Positions 29,393 to 34,082 of a stretch of DNA of 34,082 nt are shown here, in pieces. The notes below the pieces were generated by a model, which was given only the letters and a program-made list of their open reading frames with translations, searched no databases and was not told where the DNA came from. This stretch comes from Streptomyces acidicola. GTDB taxonomy: Bacteria; Actinomycetota; Actinomycetes; Streptomycetales; Streptomycetaceae. The stretch is from contig NZ_VMNX01000090.1 in NCBI RefSeq assembly GCF_009377235.1, positions 1 to 34,082 of the forward strand. The letters are read 5' to 3'. The position numbers and the translations under genes were made by a program. Each line of letters begins with the position of its first letter. Position 1 is the stretch's first letter.

Positions 29393-30259
29393 GTGCTGGA
29401 GCGGCTCAACCAGGCCATGGAGCACATCGAGCGCCACCTCGACGAGGCCGTCGACGTGGCTGGGCTCGCCCGCATCGCGGCCACCTCGGAGTACCACCTC
29501 CGCCGGATGTTCTCCGCGCTCGCGGGCATGCCGCTGTCGGAGTACATCCGGCGCCGACGGCTCACCGTCGCGGGTGCCGAGGTGCTCGCCGGGCGTGAGT
29601 CACTGCTGAGCATTGCCGTGCGCTACGGCTATGGCTCGGGCGAGGCGTTCGCCCGGGCGTTCCGCGTCATGCACGGTGTCGGGCCGGGCGAGGCCCGGCG
29701 CACTGGCGCCGCGCTCGTCTCCCAGCCCCGGTTGACCTTCCGTCTCACCGTCGAAGGGAGCAGCAGTATGCGCTATCGCGTAGTGGACAAGCCGGCCTTC
29801 ACCGTCGTCGGTTTCAAGGCCCGGGTGCCTCTGGTGCATGTGGGGCCGAACCAGGCGATCATCGACTTCGTCCGCGGGATCGAACCGCGGACCCTGGAGC
29901 GACTGGAGAAGCTGTCGGACCAGGAGCCGCAGGGCGTCGTTGCGGTCTGCGACGACCTGGACCCGAGCCGTGCCGAAGGCACGGAACTCGACTACTACCA
30001 GGGGGTCATCACGTCGGCGGCTCCCCCCGAGGGCACGACCGTCCTGCCTGTCCCGGCCGGCACCTGGGCGGTCTTCACCACCTCCGGGCCGGCGCCGGAT
30101 GCCATCCAGTACCTGTGGCGGGACGTGTTCACGGAGTGGTTCCCGTCCAACCCGTACCGGAGTCGGCCGGGCCCCGAAATCCTGCGTACCCGCCTGTCGC
30201 CGGACAGGACCGAGGCCGAGGCCGAGCTGTGGCTTCCGGTGGAGCGGGAACAGGGCTGA
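29393..30259 (+). CDS. AraC-family regulator with GyrI-like effector-binding domain
   Basis: 288 residues from GTG 29393, seven bases after AAGGAAGGAGA. The N-terminal double helix-turn-helix (1-105): ERLNQAMEHIERHLDEAVDV, AGLARIAATSEYHLRRMFSA, LAGMPLSEYIRRRRLTVAGA, IAVRYGYGSGEAFARAFRVM. Then residues ~125-288 form a GyrI-like/BmrR effector domain (YRVVDKPAFTVVGFKARVPL, VVAVCDDLDPSRAEGTELDY, PAGTWAVFTTSGPAPDAIQY, the terminal acidic EAEAELWLPVE). This Rob/SbmC-like fusion typically senses lipophilic or cationic drugs. No transporter neighbour gives the target. The gene lies inside the interval flanked by serC 3' repeats, so it may be part of an inserted cassette. Confidence 0.93.
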   Translation: MLERLNQAMEHIERHLDEAVDVAGLARIAATSEYHLRRMFSALAGMPLSEYIRRRRLTVAGAEVLAGRESLLSIAVRYGYGSGEAFARAFRVMHGVGPGEARRTGAALVSQPRLTFRLTVEGSSSMRYRVVDKPAFTVVGFKARVPLVHVGPNQAIIDFVRGIEPRTLERLEKLSDQEPQGVVAVCDDLDPSRAEGTELDYYQGVITSAAPPEGTTVLPVPAGTWAVFTTSGPAPDAIQYLWRDVFTEWFPSNPYRSRPGPEILRTRLSPDRTEAEAELWLPVEREQG

Positions 30260-30300
30260 ACAAGGCTGAACAAGGCACCAGTGACCGTGTGAGACGCGAC

Positions 30301-30332
30301 AAGGGCGCCCGGTGGTGTCACCGGGCGCCCTT
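30301..30332. terminator. Bidirectional terminator, 14-bp perfect stem
   Basis: AAGGGCGCCCGGTG (30301-30314), loop gtgt, CACCGGGCGCCCTT (30319-30332). The A/T ends give short U-runs in both directions. It separates the convergent AraC and serC genes. Confidence 0.92.
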
Positions 30333-30365
30333 CAGTGTCGTACGTCAGTGATCAGAGCTGTTTGA

Positions 30366-31484
30366 TCAGAGTTTCTCGATCACGTAGTCGACGCACTTGG
30401 TGAGCGCCTCGACGTCCGCCGGGTCGACCGCCGGGAACATGGCGACGCGGAGCTGGTTGCGGCCGAGCTTGCGGTAGGGCTCGGTGTCGACGATGCCGTT
30501 GGCGCGCAGCACCTTGGCGACGGCGGCCGCGTCGATCTCGTCGCTGAAGTCGATCGTGCCGATGACCTGGGAGCGCTTGGCGGGGTCGGCGACGAAGGGG
30601 TTCGCGTACTTGCTTTCCTCCGCCCAGCCGTACAGGCGGGTCGAGGAGTCCTTCGTACGAGCCGACGACCAGGCGAGGCCACCCTGGCCGTTCAGCCACT
30701 CCAGCTGCTGGTTGAGCAGGAAGAGGGTGGCGAGGGCCGGGGTGTTGTACGTCTGGTTCTTGCGCGAGTTGTCGATCGCCGTCGGCAGCGAGAAGAACTC
30801 GGGCACGTGGCGGCCGCTCGCGTGGACGCGCTCCGCGCGCTCGATGGCGGCCGGGGAGAACACTCCGATCCAGAGACCGCCGTCCGAGGCGAACGACTTC
30901 TGCGGGGCGAAGTAGTAGACGTCCGTCTCGCTGATGTCGACGGGGAGGCCGCCGGCGCCCGAGGTGGCGTCCACCAGGACGAGGGAACCCTCGTCGGCAC
31001 CGTTGACGCGCTTGAGGGGCATGGCCACGCCGGTGGAGGTCTCGTTGTGGGTGAACGCGTACACGTCCACGCCGGCCTCGGCGGCGGGCTCAGGGTGAGT
31101 GCCGGGGTCGCTGGAGATGACGGTCGGCTCGGCCAGCCAGGGGGCGAGCTTCGCGGCCTTGGCGAACTTGGAGGAGAACTCGCCGAACGAGAGGTGCTGC
31201 GACTTGTTCTCGATGAGTCCGTGGGTCGCGATGTCCCAGAACGCGGTGGAGCCGCCGTTGCCGAGGACGACCTCGTAGCCGTCGGGGACCTGGAACAGCT
31301 CGCTGATGCCCTCACGCACCTTGCCGACCAGGTTCTTCACCGGAGCCTGGCGGTGGGAGGTGCCCATCAGGGAGGTACCGGAGGCGGCGAGGGCGTCCAG
31401 CGCCTCCGTGCGCACCTTGGAGGGGCCGGCGCCGAACCGTCCGTCGGCGGGCTTGATGTCAGCGGGAATCTGGATATCAGCCAC
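30366..31484 (-). CDS. serC: Phosphoserine aminotransferase
   Basis: 372 residues from GTG 31484, the usual actinobacterial/archaeal SerC length and start (ADIQIPADIKPADGRFGAGP then SKVR). The PLP lysine is Lys196 in YFAPQKSFASDGGLW. SSMMGTSHR-type TSLMGTSHRQ (37-46) binds the substrate phosphate, and VLGNGGSTAFWD (73-84), HNETSTGV (146-153) and VDATSGAGGLPVD (171-183) complete the fold. It converts phosphohydroxypyruvate and glutamate to phosphoserine (serine biosynthesis, and vitamin B6 in some bacteria). GTG lies six bases after TACGCT, so the mRNA is probably leaderless. Its last ~40 codons are duplicated in degenerate form at 28768-28876. The conservation of this copy implies it is the working gene. 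Confidence 0.97.
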   Translation of the reverse strand: MADIQIPADIKPADGRFGAGPSKVRTEALDALAASGTSLMGTSHRQAPVKNLVGKVREGISELFQVPDGYEVVLGNGGSTAFWDIATHGLIENKSQHLSFGEFSSKFAKAAKLAPWLAEPTVISSDPGTHPEPAAEAGVDVYAFTHNETSTGVAMPLKRVNGADEGSLVLVDATSGAGGLPVDISETDVYYFAPQKSFASDGGLWIGVFSPAAIERAERVHASGRHVPEFFSLPTAIDNSRKNQTYNTPALATLFLLNQQLEWLNGQGGLAWSSARTKDSSTRLYGWAEESKYANPFVADPAKRSQVIGTIDFSDEIDAAAVAKVLRANGIVDTEPYRKLGRNQLRVAMFPAVDPADVEALTKCVDYVIEKL

Positions 31485-31490
31485 GGAGGG

Positions 31491-31496
31491 AGCGTA
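31491..31496 (-). promoter_or_regulatory. Candidate -10 box TACGCT of serC
   Basis: TACGCT on the minus strand, six bases before GTG 31484. TTGCGC about 19 bp further upstream could be the -35. No Shine-Dalgarno sequence. Confidence 0.55.
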
Positions 31497-31558
31497 GCCC
31501 TTTCTGGAAACCCGGGCGCAACCTCGTCCGTCGGGTGAGACGGCTTCTCGCCACCGGG

Positions 31559-32839
31559 TCAGCCGCCGAGGCGGACCGGCAGCTCGAACAGGTCGTTCTG
31601 CGTCACCACCGGCTTGTTGCGGAGCTCGCCCGCCGGGACCGCCAGGTCGAGGGACGGGAAGCGGGCGTACAGGGCCGGGAGGGCCACCCCCGCCTCCAGG
31701 CGGGACAACGCGGCTCCGGGGCACACATGCGGCCCGTGCCCGAAGGCGATGTGCCGGTTCGCGGTCGGGCGCGTGATGTCGAAGACGCCGGCCGACGGCC
31801 CGTGGGCCGCCTCGTCCCGGCCGAGGGCGGCGTACGAGACGATCAACGCGTCCCCCGCCGGAATGACCTTGTCCCCGACGGGCACGTCCTCCGTCGCGAA
31901 GCGGATCAGTACGTGCGACGTCGGCGTCGAGTAGCGCAGCGTCTCCTCGATCACCGAGGACCAGTCGGCCTTCCCCGAGAGGACCAGCGCGCGCTGTTCC
32001 GGATGGGCGGACAGGTTCACCACCGCGTTGACGATGAGCGAGATCGTCGTCTCGTGGCCCGCCGCCACCATCAGCTGGAGCGTGGAGACGATCTCCTGGT
32101 CGGTGAGGCGGTCACCGTCCTCGGCGGCCTGGATCAGCGCGGACGTGAGGTCGTCGCCGGGCTCCGCCCGCTTCACCGACACCGTCTCCGCCATGATCTG
32201 CGCCAGCTCGGTGAGCGTCGCGACGACCTCCTCCGGCGGCGTCTGAGTCGAGAAGAACTTCTCGAAGAGCACCTTCACACGGGGCAGCCGGGTCTGGTCG
32301 AGGCCCATGAGGTCCGCGATGACGTACATCGGGAGCGGGTACGCGAACTCCGCCTTCAGGTCGACCACCGGCCCGTCCCCGTCCCCGTCACCGTTCCCGT
32401 TCCCGTCCCGGTCCGTGGGCAGCCGGTCGAGGAGGTCCTCCGTCAGCTTCGTGATCTTGTCGCGCATCCGCTCCACCCGCCGCGGCGTCAGCGCCTGCGC
32501 CACCAGCGCCCGGAGACGGCGGTGATCCGCTCCGTCCACCGTCAGCATGGAACGGCCCGGATTGGCGAGCCCGATCAACGGCCAGTCGGGCGCGATCTCG
32601 CCGCGCTGCCAGGCACCCCAGACGTTGATGTCCTTCACCAGCCGGGGATCCGTGAGCAGTTGCCGCGCCTCGGCATGGTGGGTGACCGCCCACACGGGCA
32701 CCCCACCCGGAAGTTCCACGGCTGCCAGCGGTCCGGCCGCGAGAAGCGCGGCGCTCTCCCCGTCCAGATCGGAGACGAGGGGGTCGAGCACGATACGGGT
32801 CGGTTCGACGCCAGGGGTTTGTCCGATGTCAGTCGTCAT
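31559..32839 (-). CDS. Cytochrome P450, CYP154-like
   Basis: 426 residues from ATG 32839, overlapping the previous P450 stop (ATGA). Complete P450 landmarks: I-helix oxygen-activation motif AGHETT (260-265), K-helix EETLR (EXXR, Glu299/Arg302) and the haem ligand FGHGPHVCPG (366-375, Cys373). The ending LSRLEAGVALPALYARFPSL and ELRNKPVVTQNDLFELPVRL is very like Streptomyces CYP154 proteins, which hydroxylate steroids and similar molecules. A low-complexity insert DGNGNGDGDGDG (145-156), from a 6-bp tandem repeat (32377-32412), lies between helices C and E and is unlikely in other members. No signal or membrane anchor, as for soluble bacterial P450s. The electron donor is not encoded here. Confidence 0.92.
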   Translation of the reverse strand: MTTDIGQTPGVEPTRIVLDPLVSDLDGESAALLAAGPLAAVELPGGVPVWAVTHHAEARQLLTDPRLVKDINVWGAWQRGEIAPDWPLIGLANPGRSMLTVDGADHRRLRALVAQALTPRRVERMRDKITKLTEDLLDRLPTDRDGNGNGDGDGDGPVVDLKAEFAYPLPMYVIADLMGLDQTRLPRVKVLFEKFFSTQTPPEEVVATLTELAQIMAETVSVKRAEPGDDLTSALIQAAEDGDRLTDQEIVSTLQLMVAAGHETTISLIVNAVVNLSAHPEQRALVLSGKADWSSVIEETLRYSTPTSHVLIRFATEDVPVGDKVIPAGDALIVSYAALGRDEAAHGPSAGVFDITRPTANRHIAFGHGPHVCPGAALSRLEAGVALPALYARFPSLDLAVPAGELRNKPVVTQNDLFELPVRLGG

Positions 32840-34082
32840 GCGCGCATGCCTCCAACGGCGGGAGTGGGCGTGAACGTCACCGGCAGTTCCGTCAGCCCGC
32901 GCAGCCACGGTGACGGCCGGCGGGTCAGGGACCCGGCCGGTACCGCCAGATCGATGTCCGGCAGCCGGTCCAGTACGACCTCGATGCCCGTCCGCGCGAT
33001 GACCTCCGCCACCTCCTGCGCCGGGAACGGGCACCGGTGCTCCCCGTGCCCGAAGGAGAAGTGCGCGTTGTTGCCACCGGTCAGGGCGGAGCCGTGGGTA
33101 CGGACCCGGGGGTCGGAGTTGGCGCCCTGCAGGCCGAGCAGCAGCAGGTCGCCCGCGCGGATGTGGCGGTCGCCGAGCCGGGTGTCGCGGGACGCCCAGC
33201 GGCCGGCCACGTTCTGGGTGGGGGCGTCCTCCCAGAGAACCTCGTTCATGGCCTCGGCCACGCTGTTGCGGCCCCCGAAGAGGGAGGCCGAGAAACGGTC
33301 GTCCGTCAGCATCAGGTGCAGCGAGTTGCCGATCCAGTCGGCGGTCGGCTGGTGCCCGGCCGCCGTGATGACCATGAGGTCCTGGACGATCTCCTCGTCC
33401 GTGAACTCGTCTCCGAGGCCGGCGGAGTGCGCGAGCATCCGGGACACCACGTCGTCCGCCGGGGCCGTTCTCCTGTCGGCCACCAGCCGGGCCATGGACG
33501 AGGCCAGATGCGCCTGGCCGGCGAGGGCGCGCTCGCGGCCGTCGATCATGTCGTTCAGCGCGCCGACCAGCCCGGGCCCCTGCTCCTCCGCGAACCCGAA
33601 GAGCGCCGCCAGCACCCGTACCGGCAGCAGCATCGCGTAGCCCGCGACCAGGTCCGCCTCACCCTTTTGGCACACCGCGTCGATCAGTTCGTCGGCCAGC
33701 CGCTCGGCGAGGGCACGCAGTTGGAAGGGGTCGGCGGCTTCGAGAGCGTTGCTGATCATCGCGGCGCGCTCACGGTGGCGTTCGCCGACCGTGTAGAGGA
33801 TCGAGGGCTGCTTGCGGCCGATCATCGGCAGCAGCGGCCAGTCGTCGGGGATGTTCGGCCACTGGTTCCACAGCTCGGAGTCGCGGCTGAACAGCACCGG
33901 ATCGCCGGTCACCTGATGCAGCTCGCGATACCCGAGCACCAGCCACGCCGGCACCCCGCCGTCGAGCACGACGGGCGCCACGGCCCCGTACTCCTGCCGC
34001 AACTCCCGGTACAGGGCGTCCGGTTCGCTCTGGAAGCGGGGTCCGCCGAGCGGGACGCGCGCGGGGGCAGGGGCGGGTGCGG
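32836..34082 (-). CDS. Cytochrome P450-like protein without EXXR, CYP157-like; 5' end outside the window
   Basis: The frame is open to base 34082, so the first residues are missing; visible are ~415 residues from PLGGPRFQSEPDALYREL onward. WLVLGYRELHQVTGDPVLFS, NQWPNIPDDWPLLPMIGRKQ and the haem-binding FSFGHGEHRCPFPAQEV (intact Cys) identify a P450. The K-helix reads AMNEVLWEDAPTQN where EXXR should be, i.e. Glu is followed by V-L-W and no Arg. The I-helix is AAGHQPTADW, lacking the acid-Thr pair. Both are known peculiarities of CYP157, which in S. coelicolor is paired with CYP154 at the ends of conservon operons (sensor/roadblock/DUF742/GTPase). Such a conservon probably lies just beyond the right edge. 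Its TGA overlaps the CYP154-like start. Confidence 0.88.
   Translation of the reverse strand, partial: APAPAPARVPLGGPRFQSEPDALYRELRQEYGAVAPVVLDGGVPAWLVLGYRELHQVTGDPVLFSRDSELWNQWPNIPDDWPLLPMIGRKQPSILYTVGERHRERAAMISNALEAADPFQLRALAERLADELIDAVCQKGEADLVAGYAMLLPVRVLAALFGFAEEQGPGLVGALNDMIDGRERALAGQAHLASSMARLVADRRTAPADDVVSRMLAHSAGLGDEFTDEEIVQDLMVITAAGHQPTADWIGNSLHLMLTDDRFSASLFGGRNSVAEAMNEVLWEDAPTQNVAGRWASRDTRLGDRHIRAGDLLLLGLQGANSDPRVRTHGSALTGGNNAHFSFGHGEHRCPFPAQEVAEVIARTGIEVVLDRLPDIDLAVPAGSLTRRPSPWLRGLTELPVTFTPTPAVGGMRA

Noticed and set aside
31535..33640. 701-codon plus-strand frame opposite the two P450 genes
   Set aside because: Shadow of the P450 genes; Arg/Val/Pro low-complexity and no recognisable domain.

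Overview
The window is high-GC DNA with almost wall-to-wall genes. Their families are typical of Streptomyces or a close relative: an XRE regulator with a DUF5753 domain paired with a DUF397 protein, DUF2530, DUF5707, a GTG/TTG-start-rich gene set, a CebR-type operator, TTA codons, and an adjacent CYP154-like/CYP157-like P450 pair. No rRNA, tRNA, CRISPR array, integrase or transposase was recognised. All calls are by eye from the sequence; no database search was run.

Layout. 1-3119: a cut-off membrane protein (-), a WhiJ-like XRE/DUF397 pair (+), and a divergent imine-reductase-like gene (-) and HxlR regulator (+). 3401-7671: a 1054-residue sacsin/Hsp90-type ATP-binding protein and a secreted DUF5707-like protein. 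7684-11612: an accessory island on the minus strand. It holds a leaderless HEPN-like protein, a KGGVGR-motif ParA-like ATPase and a STAND/KAP-like P-loop NTPase, joined by two 4-base start/stop overlaps. The island is bracketed by a 109-bp direct repeat of the 3' end of the neighbouring CtpE-like P-type ATPase. 11613-19848: the P-type ATPase, DUF2530, an AzgA-like purine permease, a ribbon-helix-helix protein, a MarR/MFS pair, an RNA 2',3'-cyclic phosphodiesterase and a 29-residue membrane peptide. 19947-26364: an aldo/keto reductase, a Uma2 nuclease, an SGNH hydrolase, a surface beta-propeller protein, and a TetR regulator divergent from a DrrAB-like ABC exporter with a clear double operator. 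26441-27278: two back-to-back gene fragments (CGNR regulator and haloacid dehalogenase) that look like a deletion scar. 27427-28648: a GH5 cellulase with a perfect CebR operator and a TTA codon. 28768-30332: a decayed serC 3' fragment, a 21-bp perfect hairpin and an AraC-GyrI regulator. 30366-34082: serC and the tandem CYP154-like/CYP157-like P450s, the last cut by the window edge.

The most interesting part is the HEPN/KGGVGR/NTPase operon. Its architecture (an ATP-sensing STAND-like protein, a ParA-like ATPase with an altered P-loop, and a HEPN-fold partner) resembles prokaryotic conflict systems. The flanking duplicated gene ends suggest it arrived as a cassette, and its first gene carries a TTA codon at position 8, so it may depend on the bldA tRNA. 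A second cassette-like arrangement with the same geometry sits at the 3' end of serC.

Other recurring themes are in-frame short tandem repeats inside unrelated genes (DUF2530, TetR, RHH, MFS, P450 and the sacsin-like protein) and several genes whose start codon lies 6-7 bases after a TANNNT hexamer, the signature of leaderless transcription.
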